Source: Streptomyces narbonensis (GTDB lineage Bacteria; Actinomycetota; Actinomycetes; Streptomycetales; Streptomycetaceae). Taken from it: 64,000 nucleotides of DNA. Positions within the stretch are counted from its first letter, which is position 1; each line of letters opens with the position of its first letter. This document shows positions 8,207 to 16,972 of the stretch, in pieces. The translations under genes were made by a program, and so were the position numbers. The notes under the pieces were generated by a model. The model did not search any database, was not told the DNA's origin, and was given only the letters and a program-made list of their open reading frames with translations. The DNA lies in NCBI RefSeq assembly GCF_014649015.1, contig NZ_BMSF01000006.1, forward strand, positions 124,001-188,000. The letters run 5' to 3'.

Positions 8207-10755
8207 CAGAAGTCCAAGCCCATGTCCGCGACCAGCTCATCGGCCGTTGGCACGTCGCTTCCTTGATGCCCCGTGCTGTTCTGCGCGGCACGTGCCTGTC
8301 GGAGCTGTTCCTCTTCCACGTCGATTAGCCGTCGCACGAAGCCATTTTTGACGCTGAACGGTGGAGACGACATGGCCTGCCTCAGGCTGGACTCCTTCAA
8401 TGTGAAGTTCGTGGTCAGCTTCTTGACCACCTCGGACGCTGGCACAGCGCCACCATGCGCATCGACCATGTCGCCGATCAAGTCCTTGATCGGTTTGTAG
8501 CTGGGCATGTCCCATTCGGTGAGCGCCCAAGCATCGCGGTCGCTCAGGTGGAAGCGGGCGTCGGTCGAAAGCACCTGCTTCAGGACTCCAGTGTCGATTG
8601 CGCCGCCAGCCCGATCTCGGAGGATCTGCGTGGACAGAGGATGGCCAACCTTCCTGAGTGTCTCCGCGAGGGTGTCTAGGACGCCCTCAAGTTTCCCTAC
8701 GGCTGCGCGTCCACGAGGAGGTGGCACTGCTGTGGGGAGAGCTTGGTGCCCCCGTTGGCCGGTGATGATCGATGCCACTGTCGGTGTGGCACCTGCCCCA
8801 CGTGCTTCACGTCGCTTGAGAGCCCAACGATCATCGCCTATGTAGCGGAACCTGGGATCTCCGCCGAGCTGTTGACGCAAGGTCTTCAGACGAACTTTCC
8901 GCGCGAGGCGATCGGCGATCTGTGAAGTACTCATTGCCGAAGACGCCTGGCGCAAGATGCCCTCGATCTCATGCCGTAGCCTCACGAGCCATTCTTCCCG
9001 ACCGGACTCCTGGCTTTCGTCAGTCGATTCCTCGGTTGAGCTGCCTGTCCGCACGGAGTCGTTGGTACTGCCGCTTACCGTGGGAGTGACTCCGCTCTCG
9101 TCGCCATCCGAGGTGATGAGGCACCAAGTGCCAGCGGCGGAGATTTTGACGCGGTCGTAGGCAAAGAAGGTGCGTGCAAGGTAGAGATCGGAAACTTCTA
9201 CTTGCAGTCTCTCGGCGATTTCTCGGACGGAGAGTGGTGCCGAGGAATGAGAAAGAACCTCGATCACGCGGCTCGCGAGCGATGCGTGATCAGAGGGCTC
9301 CGAGGTTGTGCGAGGCGGCTCGTGATCGTACTCGTTTCCCTTCCCGGAGTCGGCAGGTCCCGCCATTTCGGCGTATGACTCATGCTGGCTAGGTTGGTTA
9401 CTAGTTCTGGAGTCGAACTGCCACACTCCGTCGTTGGAGATACGAGCATCTCGAATCTTCCGGGCGAGAGAGCCAACTTCTCCGTCCAGCAGGTCGGCAT
9501 TCTTTAGGAGAGATCCGAGGGTATTATTAGATTCTTGTCCAGAGGTAAGTTTCCCCAGTTTTCTGAGCGCGTTCATCAAGAGATCGCTCTGCGTCGCAAT
9601 CGGATCGAAGTGCAAGGGTTCTGCATCAGAAGACACTGGAACGACTGCGACCGACTCATCGAGGGGAGCCCGGTCTGGAAGTGGAGAACGGACCTGATCT
9701 CCTTCGGTCTTTAGACCGCACCGAAGGAGCCATCGCCTGATGCGGGAGTCGTCGCCCCCGCTCCACGCGCCTGCCGCACCTAGAAGCCGCTTCACCGTAC
9801 TTATCTCCATACTCTCTCCTGGCTCCATTGCGAGAGTGGCTAGCGTTGCATGGATATGGTGATCGAAGTCTCCGGCGCACACCCATCCCTCACGTAGAGA
9901 TCCAGGCCATTTAAGGCTACAAAGTAGAGAAATGGCTGAAATGTCACCTTCGATTGCTTGCGTGATCCAAGGGTGATGAAGTGTGAGTTCAGGGATACTT
10001 GCTGGCGTCGAGATGTCCGACTGTAGCGCCTGGACCTGACGGCTCGTGTGTGGGTCACCGTCGATGGCGCTCTGGAGGGAATTTGGAAGCCTATTGAGAA
10101 GCTTGCGTATGGCATACGGAAGCGTTCCATGCTTGGCTGCCAATGAGTCGATCGGGACAGGGTGCGTAGCGCATGCGAGCTCGCGAACGACGTCTTTCTC
10201 GCGAATCCCCAATCCGTTGAACCAGAATTGAAATGTTTCCGCGGGCCCTCGTCGATAAGTTGAGTTCGTTCGTGGTAAAACCGTAGCGCCCCGTACTAGA
10301 TTGCCCAGAAAGTCGCTCTCGGTGTAATGGGGAAGTGCGAGAATTTGTTGCAATTGCTGTGGCGTCCATCGGTGCAGTGCTGCTCCCGAAGATAGACCTT
10401 TAGAGGCCAGGCGTTGGCGCTGGCGAGGTGTAATGAATTCACTTTCCAGTGCTGCCTGGCTCGGTAGAAATGGAAGTAGGGCCAGGAAGGGGCGAGATGC
10501 CCGCGATCCTTCACACAGCAGATTGCCCAGGGAGTCGTACAGGTCGTCCATGTACTGGCGACGCTCCGCCGTCGTCGCAGGGCATTCTCGTATCCACCAC
10601 AGATCTGCGCCCCCCAGTTGTCGCAGGCTGTGCTCTTCCTCTGGACTCAGCTCTTTGAGCCACGGGAGGAAGTCTGCCCATGTGGGATGTGTTGTGGCAT
10701 CGAGCAACTTGTTTGCCTCACTCGGAGGGGGCGGGCTCCCCGTAGCTGGCCCCAC
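8206..10755 (-). CDS. 849-residue protein with tandem winged-helix-like repeats, phosphorothioation-linked
   Basis: First gene of the effector operon. I do not recognise a named family. The C-terminal half contains three similar modules, at about 495-548, 595-648 and 690-748. Each is a helix, a PLS/MST turn, a second helix, and an ending of the form RVKIS-GTWCL, DPRFRYI-DRWAL or DARFHLS-DAWAL. A fourth, weaker one lies at about 754-810. This resembles HARE-HTH or RNA polymerase delta-type winged helices. The N-terminal half has a sigma-region-like segment near 183-223. Acidic, Ser-rich linkers separate the modules. The GTG start at 10755 has AGGA eight bases before it. It is likely a DNA-reading subunit, perhaps the sensor of unmodified sites. 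No catalytic motif is seen. Confidence 0.75.
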   Translation of the reverse strand: MGPATGSPPPPSEANKLLDATTHPTWADFLPWLKELSPEEEHSLRQLGGADLWWIRECPATTAERRQYMDDLYDSLGNLLCEGSRASRPFLALLPFLPSQAALESEFITPRQRQRLASKGLSSGAALHRWTPQQLQQILALPHYTESDFLGNLVRGATVLPRTNSTYRRGPAETFQFWFNGLGIREKDVVRELACATHPVPIDSLAAKHGTLPYAIRKLLNRLPNSLQSAIDGDPHTSRQVQALQSDISTPASIPELTLHHPWITQAIEGDISAISLLCSLKWPGSLREGWVCAGDFDHHIHATLATLAMEPGESMEISTVKRLLGAAGAWSGGDDSRIRRWLLRCGLKTEGDQVRSPLPDRAPLDESVAVVPVSSDAEPLHFDPIATQSDLLMNALRKLGKLTSGQESNNTLGSLLKNADLLDGEVGSLARKIRDARISNDGVWQFDSRTSNQPSQHESYAEMAGPADSGKGNEYDHEPPRTTSEPSDHASLASRVIEVLSHSSAPLSVREIAERLQVEVSDLYLARTFFAYDRVKISAAGTWCLITSDGDESGVTPTVSGSTNDSVRTGSSTEESTDESQESGREEWLVRLRHEIEGILRQASSAMSTSQIADRLARKVRLKTLRQQLGGDPRFRYIGDDRWALKRREARGAGATPTVASIITGQRGHQALPTAVPPPRGRAAVGKLEGVLDTLAETLRKVGHPLSTQILRDRAGGAIDTGVLKQVLSTDARFHLSDRDAWALTEWDMPSYKPIKDLIGDMVDAHGGAVPASEVVKKLTTNFTLKESSLRQAMSSPPFSVKNGFVRRLIDVEEEQLRQARAAQNSTGHQGSDVPTADELVADMGLDF

Positions 10756-11262
10756 ATGCTGATCCTGTTCGATACTTGCTGACCGAAGCGCCCGTTCCGC
10801 TCGTTGCCGTGCTGATAGAAGTGGCTGTCAGTGACGAGTTCCGGTGTGGCGACGCACTGCTTCGGGGGAACCGGCCAGGATCCTTCTCTGTCGCTACGCG
10901 CTCTTGACTGGGCAAGCATGAGGCTCAGGGCCGCGGGTTCTTCGGGTGCCCAGGCCTTTCCGTTGGTAGGCCCTCAGCCGGCGCACGCCCCAGTCCCCGG
11001 CGACGCAAGCCGGTCAGCCAGCGCTGCCTCGGGATGGTGCCGCAGTAGGGGCATCCGACTGGGCAAGCCTGGCGGTCAGCTATTGGTCATCGGCTCGTGG
11101 CTGCTGTTCGTGACCCGTGGTCGTGCTCGGCGCGCAGAGATTCTCAGCTGGGGAAGCAGGTTGCGCGCGGCGCGAGCTTGCCGAAGGTGAGTCCGGGTGT
11201 CCAGTGTGTGACAAGTCGTCCGCCCCCTCGTGCCAGGCTGTTAGCTCACCGCATAGTCGCGA
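10756..11262. other. Intergenic stretch upstream of the effector operon
   Basis: 507 bases with no gene I can support. Small frames exist on both strands, but they lack a ribosome site and sensible composition. The promoter of the leftward effector operon must lie in its left part. I see no tRNA and no clear integrase remnant that would mark an island edge. Confidence 0.5.
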
Positions 11263-11733
11263 TCAGTATAGGGAGATGGGGCCGTCGGGGATCCAGCCTT
11301 CGATGTAACCGGTGACCAGTAGGACGATCCCCTCTGGGGAGATCTCCCGCCTCCGCCTTCGTAGCTCCGCGGTTCCCCATCGAGTGTGTGTGGCCGATGT
11401 CTGCTCAATCGTCGCTCCCTCGGCGTCGCTGATGCGGACGATGAAGGCATGTGCCGCCGTCACGCGATCGAACTCCCAGTTGTCGCCGGCGCGCGACTGC
11501 CGGATTCCGTAGACGGAGCCAAAGCGTGGACTCGTTACCCCGAATCGCTCGTCCAGGAATCGGGTGGCCGACTCCATGAAGTGGGCGCCGCTCGTCAGAC
11601 GGACCTGTGGGACGGTCCAGCCGCCGCAGCACCCGCCGCATAGCAGGAGTCGGCGCTGGTCGTCCAGTAGGAGGAGATACGCGCGGCGGTCGAAGCGGGG
11701 CCAGGGCACCCAAGGGGCAGCATGAAGGGTCAC
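11263..11733 (-). CDS. Nudix-fold-like protein with a degenerate Nudix box
   Basis: A 156-residue protein with a Nudix-type start (a strand with LLLDDQRRLLLC, then GGWTVPQVRL) and a helix at residues 49-66 where the Nudix box should be. The box reads G-AHFMESAT-RFLDERFGV. The general R-x-L-x-E-x-x-G frame survives, but most of the glutamates that bind metal in the consensus are missing, so pyrophosphohydrolase activity is doubtful. A later GSVYGIRQ and WEFDRVTAAHAFIV fit the remaining strands. It is a single gene with its own promoter region, which holds a perfect inverted repeat. It might act as a ligand-binding protein rather than an enzyme. Confidence 0.6.
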   Translation of the reverse strand: MTLHAAPWVPWPRFDRRAYLLLLDDQRRLLLCGGCCGGWTVPQVRLTSGAHFMESATRFLDERFGVTSPRFGSVYGIRQSRAGDNWEFDRVTAAHAFIVRISDAEGATIEQTSATHTRWGTAELRRRRREISPEGIVLLVTGYIEGWIPDGPISLY

Positions 11734-11748
11734 ATCTCAAGCCTCACG

Positions 11749-11770
11749 AGTTGCTATTTGAGTAGCAACT
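11749..11770. promoter_or_regulatory. Perfect inverted repeat upstream of the Nudix-like gene
   Basis: AGTTGCTA at 11749-11756 and TAGCAACT at 11763-11770 are exact inverted copies around a six-base centre, 16 bases before the start codon at 11733. The AT-rich composition stands out from the surroundings. The form fits an operator for a dimeric repressor, possibly of the GntR type. The regulator is not in the window. Confidence 0.6.
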
Positions 11771-12145
11771 TCTGGGCCGTCGGACGGGTGAGCTGGCGCG
11801 CCCAAAGGGATGGGCTGAGGTGCTTCAGTCGGCGCTCCGAGTGGCAGCCGGTGAATGGTGTGAGACCTGACATGACCTGCGCGAACCCGGAAACTCGTTC
11901 GGAAAAATGCCCTGGCGCGTTCGGTGGCCTTCCAGCGCATTCGCCCTGATCTGCGGCGATCTAATTTCCGACAGATCCCACGAAGGCACGAAGGCAGTGC
12001 GCGACGCCAGTGTAGCGGGTGGTGTGCCCGGCGTCCGGGGAGATGTCGGCCGGGGCGGGGGCGGGTGGTGGCGGTGGTGAGGGGTGGGGCGTTGGGCGGT
12101 TCTCGGTCGGCTTCCGGGTGGCTTTCGTGGGCGGTTCCCTTCGCC
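11771..12145. other. Intergenic stretch between the Nudix-like gene and the secreted peptide gene
   Basis: No supported gene. Frames on both strands are short and arginine- and proline-rich, as expected from chance in this composition. The stretch near 11940-11985 is less GC-rich and may hold promoter elements for the rightward genes. Confidence 0.45.
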
Positions 12146-12181
12146 GTCAGCTTGTTGCACGGGGGTCTGCAGCAAGCTGAC
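12146..12181 (+). promoter_or_regulatory. Long hairpin before the secreted peptide gene
   Basis: GTCAGCTTGTTGCA (12146-12159) and TGCAGCAAGCTGAC (12168-12181) pair along 14 bases with one G-T mismatch around an eight-base loop. It lies about 95 bases before the start at 12275. It may be a terminator for rightward readthrough, an attenuator or an operator. Confidence 0.5.
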
Positions 12182-12274
12182 ACCGGATGGCGTGGAGTGG
12201 CCCCCGGCCCGCTGGCATTGTCTTTCTCAGCGGAAACGCAGAGGGAACAAAGAAGCGGAACCCAGGGGGAAACA

Positions 12275-12532
12275 GTGCGGATTCGAATCACTTCGGCAGT
12301 TGCTTGTCTGGCTCTGACGATCACCGGTCTCACCGTGGCGGCGGGCAGCGCGGCTGCCGTCGAGCAGGGTGAGGGGCAGGGTGTCGGCCGGAGTGTCGGG
12401 CTGCACGGTGAGGCGCAGTGGCCGGTGCCGCCGGAGGTCGGTGAGCTGATCTGCGAGATCCGGGCGAACCTGCCGCACGTGCCGCACCTGGTTCCGATCC
12501 CGCCCTGCAAGCCGGTCAACGGCTGGCAGTAG
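12275..12532 (+). CDS. Small secreted protein with two cysteines
   Basis: An 85-residue protein from the GTG at 12275, which has AGGGGGA just upstream. Residues 1-28 form a classic Sec signal peptide: MRIRITS, a hydrophobic core, then AAGSAAA before VEQGEG. The mature part is about 57 residues, rich in Pro, Glu and Gly, and has two cysteines (LICEIR and PPCKP) that could form one disulfide. It ends VNGWQ. I do not recognise a family. It sits 46 bases before the RiPP exporter genes, on the same strand. It may be co-transcribed with them, but its signal peptide shows that it is exported by Sec, not by that ABC transporter. Confidence 0.7.
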   Translation: MRIRITSAVACLALTITGLTVAAGSAAAVEQGEGQGVGRSVGLHGEAQWPVPPEVGELICEIRANLPHVPHLVPIPPCKPVNGWQ

Positions 12533-12578
12533 TTCCCGCCCCTTTCCACGACTGCTGATCCAGAGGGCGAGAGCAGAG

Positions 12579-13583
12579 ATGGTCATGACAAGTCAGCTCC
12601 CGAGTGTCACGGAATTCCCGGGTGGTTCGGAAAACGTTCTCGAAGTCGTCGACCTACGGGTCAGATACGCCGACATCGAAGCTGTGGCGGGGATTTCCTT
12701 CTCCGTCGCTCCGGGCGAGATCTTCGGTCTCCTCGGCCGTAACGGAGCCGGCAAGACCAGCACCATCTCGGCCATCGCGGGGCTGCGCAGGCCCGATGCC
12801 GGACAGGTCCGCATCCTCGGTGAGGACGCGCTCGCGCGGACCGACCTCCTGCGCGCCTCGCTCGCCCTCCAGCCCCAGCAGGCCAGTCTCTTCCCGCGGC
12901 TGAAGGTGCGGGAGACCCTGGAGACCTGGGCCGCGCTGTACCCGGCGCCCCGGGACGTGGACGCGCTGCTCGACGAGATCGGCCTGGCCGAGAAGGCCGG
13001 GGCGCGCTCCGCCCGGCTCTCCGGCGGTCAGCAGCAGAGGCTGCTGCTCGCCACGGCGCTGGTCGGCGACACCCCCGTGGTCGTCCTCGACGAACCCACC
13101 ACCGGACTCGACCCGCACGCCCGCCACGCCGTCTGGGACCTGATCCGCAGGGCCCAGGCCGGCGGCACCACCTTCCTGCTCACGACCCACGCCATGGCCG
13201 AGGCAGAGGAGATGTGCGACCGGCTCGCCGTCATGCACGAAGGGCGGGTGGTGGCGGCCGGCTCCCCTGCGGAGCTGATCGCCCGGTACGCATCCGGCGG
13301 CGTCGTCTCCGTACGAACCGACCGCGCCGACCTCGCCGACCAGGTGCGCGCACGTCACGGCGACGCCGTGACGGCCGTCGAGTCGGCCGGGCGCTCGGGG
13401 CGGATCCGCTTCGAGGTGACGGCGGACGACCCGCACGCCACCGCCGCGTGGATCACCGGGCTCGACCCCGCGGCCGACGTCCGGCCGCGCCCCGCGACCT
13501 TGGAGGACGTGTTCCTCCGTCTCACCGGAACCTCGCTCGAACCCACATCGGACATGGCGGAAGGACAGGAGGGCATGCGATGA
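12579..13583 (+). CDS. ABC transporter ATP-binding protein of the RiPP cluster
   Basis: A 334-residue ATPase of the DrrA-like multidrug/antibiotic export group. Motifs are Walker A GRNGAGKT (53-60), signature LSGGQQQRL, Walker B VVVLDEPTTGLD and the H-loop LTTHAMAEAEE, followed by a C-terminal extension typical of the DrrA group (PRPATLEDVFLRLTG). It is the first gene of the cluster proper, with GAGGGCGAGAG before the ATG. It overlaps the permease gene by four bases (ATGA), so the two form one exporter, for the modified peptide and probably for self-protection. Confidence 0.92.
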   Translation: MVMTSQLPSVTEFPGGSENVLEVVDLRVRYADIEAVAGISFSVAPGEIFGLLGRNGAGKTSTISAIAGLRRPDAGQVRILGEDALARTDLLRASLALQPQQASLFPRLKVRETLETWAALYPAPRDVDALLDEIGLAEKAGARSARLSGGQQQRLLLATALVGDTPVVVLDEPTTGLDPHARHAVWDLIRRAQAGGTTFLLTTHAMAEAEEMCDRLAVMHEGRVVAAGSPAELIARYASGGVVSVRTDRADLADQVRARHGDAVTAVESAGRSGRIRFEVTADDPHATAAWITGLDPAADVRPRPATLEDVFLRLTGTSLEPTSDMAEGQEGMR

Positions 13584-14635
13584 ATCACGTCAGTGTCGGG
13601 GCACCGACCGTGTCCACCACGCGTCAGTTGAAGGCGCTCTCCCGGGCCATGACCCGACAGCTCCTGCGTGACCCCGCGGCGCTCTTCTTCACCGTGGTCT
13701 TCCCCTTGCTGATGGCGGTGTTCTTCGTCGTCCTCATGCAACTCACCTGGGTGCGGGGCCCCTTCGACCTCGCCGTCGTCGGACCCGGCACCCAGGCGAC
13801 CGCCCTCCAGGAAGCGCTCGGCGAAGGCAGCACCGCCGTCGCCGTCGCCGAGGCCGGCCCACAGCCGGGCAAGGCGGCGGTGATCGTCCCCGACGCGGCC
13901 TCCCGCACCCTGCGGATGGCCGTCGATCCGGAACAGCCGTCCGTGGTCGCCGCGGTGCGCGCCGCCCTGGACGACACCGGCTGGCAGGGCTGGGAAGTGA
14001 CGGCCGTCGGCAGCGACGGATCCGCGCTCTTCGACCCCATGGCCTTCGTCATCCCCGGCGTACTCGCCTTCGCGCTGCTCTCGCTCGCCCTCACCGGCAC
14101 CGCGTCCGCCCTCGTCGCGATGCGGGCCAGCGGCACCCTGCGGCTGCTGTCGACGACACCCGCCCGCCGGTCCGCCGTCCTGCTCTCGCTCCTCCCGGGC
14201 CGAGGCCTGCTCGCCCTGGCCGTCCTGGCCCTGATGGGAACGGGCGCCGTCGCCGGCGGACTCCTGGAGCCGGCCTCGATGCTGCGGCTGCTGCTGACCA
14301 CGGCCATCGGCCTCGTGATGCTGCTCGCCCTGGGCTACCTGCTCGGCGGACTGCTCTCCTCGCCCGAGGTGACCAACGCGATCTCCGGGCTGCTCACCCC
14401 GGTCCTGCTGATGAGCACGGGACTGCTGTTCCCCCTCGAACTCCTCCCCGACTCGGTCGCGGGTCCGCTCTCCTGGACCCCGCTGGCGATGTTCGGAGAC
14501 GCCCTTCGCCACGACGTGGTCGGCGGGATCACCCGCCACCCCCTGTGGCTCGACTGGACTGTGATGGCGGCGACGGCCGCGGGGCTCACCGCCCTCGCGG
14601 CACGGACGTTCCGCTGGGACACGGAGCGTGCATGA
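13580..14635 (+). CDS. ABC-2 type permease of the RiPP cluster
   Basis: A 351-residue membrane protein starting MNHVSVGAPTVSTTRQLKAL. It has one N-terminal membrane segment (LFFTVVFPLLMAVFFVVLM), an extracytoplasmic loop of about 140 residues, then five C-terminal segments starting near PMAFVIPGVLAFALLSLAL. This is the ABC-2 layout. The start overlaps the ATPase stop and its stop overlaps the YcaO start, so all three are coupled. A longer open frame upstream on the same frame is part of the ATPase gene in another frame and was not used. Confidence 0.9.
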   Translation: MNHVSVGAPTVSTTRQLKALSRAMTRQLLRDPAALFFTVVFPLLMAVFFVVLMQLTWVRGPFDLAVVGPGTQATALQEALGEGSTAVAVAEAGPQPGKAAVIVPDAASRTLRMAVDPEQPSVVAAVRAALDDTGWQGWEVTAVGSDGSALFDPMAFVIPGVLAFALLSLALTGTASALVAMRASGTLRLLSTTPARRSAVLLSLLPGRGLLALAVLALMGTGAVAGGLLEPASMLRLLLTTAIGLVMLLALGYLLGGLLSSPEVTNAISGLLTPVLLMSTGLLFPLELLPDSVAGPLSWTPLAMFGDALRHDVVGGITRHPLWLDWTVMAATAAGLTALAARTFRWDTERA

Positions 14636-16035
14636 TGACCGTTCGTACGATGAGCCAGAGCCCTGCCGGCACCACCGCGGGCCCGGACCACCCCGCCATA
14701 CCCGACTCGCTCCTCCGCATCGGCCAACTCGCCTCCTCCTACGGCCTGGTGAACCGCGTCACCCGGCTCCCCGTCGCCGAAGGCGAGCCCGACTTCCCCA
14801 TCTTCACCGCCTCGCTCGGCAACCCCGGCGAAGTGCTCAGCGAGCAGTCCGGCTGGGAGCACAACCCCAGCTCCGGGAACTTCGACGGGGCCGGCGGTGA
14901 CCTCGACCCGGAGCGCGCCGCGCACCTCGCGGTCGCCGAATCGCTGGAGCGGTACTCCTCCTGCGCCCGGGACCCCGAGCAGATCGTCTGGGCGACCGCC
15001 GCCGAACTCGGCGAGGACGCCATCCCCAGCGACCGCTGGCCCCGCTGCTCGCCGGCCGAACTGGCCGACCCCCGCAGCGGTCTCGTCCCCACCGACCCCG
15101 ACGGCCCCATGCGCTGGGTGCGCGGCTGGTCCTTCACCCGCAACCGTCCGGTGTACGTCCCGGCCATGCAGGTCTGGCTGAAGAACCCCGTCGAGTCCAT
15201 CGCGGAGCGCTACGTCCACCCGGTCTCCACCGGCTGCGCCGCGCACTCCGATCCGGCCGCCGCCGTCGTCAACGGCATCCTGGAGATCGTCGAGCGCGAC
15301 GCCATCGCCCTGACCTGGCTCCAGCGGCTCCGGCTTCCCCGGCTGGAGTTCGACCCGGCCGAACTGGCCCCGGAGTTCCGGGCGTTCGTGGAGCGAGGCA
15401 GCAGCGAACGGCTGCGTACCCAGCTCTACGACGCCACCACCGACCTCGGCATCCCGGTGATCTACGGGGTGCAGCTCGCCGACGACGACCGGGTCATCGC
15501 CCAGCTCGTCGCGGCGACCGCGGAACTCGACCCCGGCAAGGGGATCGCCAAGCTCTACCGCGAGGCCTCCTCCCTCCGGATCGCGCTCCGCCACATGGCG
15601 CGGGCCGCCGAGAAGGACTCCGCGGCCCCCGCGGCCGAGGAGGACATCGTCAGCGTCGTCGACGGCGCCCTGCTGTCCGGCCCGCTGTCCCAGCGCCACC
15701 GCTTCGACTTCCTGCTGGAGGGCGAACGCCCGGTGCACGGGCTGCGCGACCTTCCCCGGGCCCCGTCCGAGGAGCCGCTGCCGGCCCTGGCCTGGCTGCT
15801 GGAGCGCCTGCACGCCGCCGGCTGCGAGGTCGTCGCCGTCGACCTCACCACCGACGAGGCCGAGCAGGTCGGAGCCACCGTCGTACGGATGCTCATCCCC
15901 CAGCTCATGCCGCTTTCCTTCGTGCACCGCGCCCGCTACCTGGCGCACCCCCGGCTCTACGCGGCACCCGCCGCCATGGGCCACCCGGTACGGGGCGAGG
16001 ACGACATCAACCCGCACCCCCAGCCCTTCGCCTGA
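14632..16035 (+). CDS. YcaO-domain azoline-forming cyclodehydratase
   Basis: A 467-residue YcaO protein. It would use ATP to turn Cys, Ser or Thr side chains of the precursor peptides into azoline rings. Typical YcaO pieces are visible: SSGNFDGAGGD near the N-terminus, ERAAHLAVAESLERYS (the first ATP-binding helix), STGCAAHSDPAAAVVNGILE (the second), ERDA, and a C-terminal NPHPQPFA that keeps the P-x-P-x-P tail important for activity in this family. I chose the ATG at 14632, which overlaps the permease stop. It lacks the fused E1-like domain, so the separate E1-like proteins downstream are its likely partners. Confidence 0.9.
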   Translation: MMTVRTMSQSPAGTTAGPDHPAIPDSLLRIGQLASSYGLVNRVTRLPVAEGEPDFPIFTASLGNPGEVLSEQSGWEHNPSSGNFDGAGGDLDPERAAHLAVAESLERYSSCARDPEQIVWATAAELGEDAIPSDRWPRCSPAELADPRSGLVPTDPDGPMRWVRGWSFTRNRPVYVPAMQVWLKNPVESIAERYVHPVSTGCAAHSDPAAAVVNGILEIVERDAIALTWLQRLRLPRLEFDPAELAPEFRAFVERGSSERLRTQLYDATTDLGIPVIYGVQLADDDRVIAQLVAATAELDPGKGIAKLYREASSLRIALRHMARAAEKDSAAPAAEEDIVSVVDGALLSGPLSQRHRFDFLLEGERPVHGLRDLPRAPSEEPLPALAWLLERLHAAGCEVVAVDLTTDEAEQVGATVVRMLIPQLMPLSFVHRARYLAHPRLYAAPAAMGHPVRGEDDINPHPQPFA

Positions 16036-16110
16036 TCCGCGGTACCGATTCCCGGTACCCCGCAACCCGACTGTTCCGGCTGCCGTGAACGTCCGACGAG
16101 GAGTCCGAAG

Positions 16111-16770
16111 ATGACCGATCCGCGCCTGCTGATCCTCGCCGCGGGGGCGTTCGGCGCAGCCGTCGCCGAAGGGCTGGCCGCACGCCACGCCGGCTCGACC
16201 GTGCTCGACGTGAGCCAGGGCACCCACCCCAGCCTGTGGCCCGACAGCGACCTGATCGTGCTGGCCACGGGACAGGACCGGGAGGTGCTGGCCGACATGG
16301 TGGACGCCAGCGCCCACGCCTGGGACCGGCCCTGGTTCCCCGTCCAGGCCGGCCCCCTCGACCTGCGGTGCGGACCGGTGGTCGTGCCCGGCCGCACCGC
16401 ATGCCACCGCTGCTACACCCGCCGCCGCGCACAGCACACCGCTCCGACGGCGGACGGGACCCGCGGCGACGCGACCACCGCGCCCCCGGTCTCCGGACAC
16501 GCCCCGCACCACGTGGCCATCGCCGTGGGCCTCGCCGACCAGGCGGTGCGCGAGGCCCTGGCCGGGCCCGGTGAGCCGGGCGCGGCGGAGGGCATCGGCG
16601 CCACCGTGCGGGTCTTCGGGGTCGTGGAGGGCGCCACCTCCACCTCGGCGGTCGTCGCCGTCGACCGGTGCGCCCGCTGCCGGCCGGCCCGCACGCCCGA
16701 GAGCCGCCTGGAGCGGTTCGAGGCGATCGCGGCAGAGCTCGCGGCCCTCCCGGCCCCCGTCGGCCGGTGA
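16111..16770 (+). CDS. E1-like (ThiF-type) partner protein of the cyclodehydratase
   Basis: A 219-residue protein with a Rossmann-like start (LLILAAGAFGAAVAEGLA), a later strand LIVLATGQ, and two CxxC pairs, C98/C101 (CHRC) and C187/C190 (CARC), that can form a structural zinc site. This is the layout of the E1-like partner of YcaO enzymes. I see no full ATP-binding and catalytic-cysteine set, so it is probably a scaffold, not an activating enzyme. AGGAG lies about eight bases before the ATG. The 75-base gap after the YcaO gene is short enough for one transcript. Confidence 0.75.
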   Translation: MTDPRLLILAAGAFGAAVAEGLAARHAGSTVLDVSQGTHPSLWPDSDLIVLATGQDREVLADMVDASAHAWDRPWFPVQAGPLDLRCGPVVVPGRTACHRCYTRRRAQHTAPTADGTRGDATTAPPVSGHAPHHVAIAVGLADQAVREALAGPGEPGAAEGIGATVRVFGVVEGATSTSAVVAVDRCARCRPARTPESRLERFEAIAAELAALPAPVGR

Positions 16771-16777
16771 CCCCGCA

Positions 16778-16932
16778 CCCGCGCACGCACCAACACCCGC
16801 ACCAACACCCGCACCGAACCCCGTACGACCAGCGCGCCCTGTGCGCCCCGTGCGCCCCGTACGCCCCGTGCGGCCACCGCACCCCGTACGACCAGTGCGA
16901 CCCGTACGACCAGTGCGACCCGTACGACCCGA
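16778..16932. repeat. Degenerate 9/18-base tandem repeats between two RiPP genes
   Basis: The 202-base gap holds repeats of the type CCCGCACCAACA and, further right, CGTACGACCAGTGCGACC. They read through in several frames as Pro-Val-Arg or Asp-Gln-Cys patterns. The stop at 16768 and the strong AAAGGAGG just before 16973 show that they are not coding. Confidence 0.7.
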
Positions 16933-16972
16933 TCGTCCCGCTCGTACGTCCTGAACCGGAAAGGAGGCCTCG

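Noticed and set aside
10831..11190. 119-codon rightward frame upstream of the effector operon
   Set aside because: No ribosome site, mixed composition and no family pattern; it would also cover the operon promoter region.
16571..16954. Pro-Val-Arg repeat frame between two RiPP genes
   Set aside because: Low-complexity translation of a DNA repeat, out of frame with the E1-like gene and without a ribosome site.
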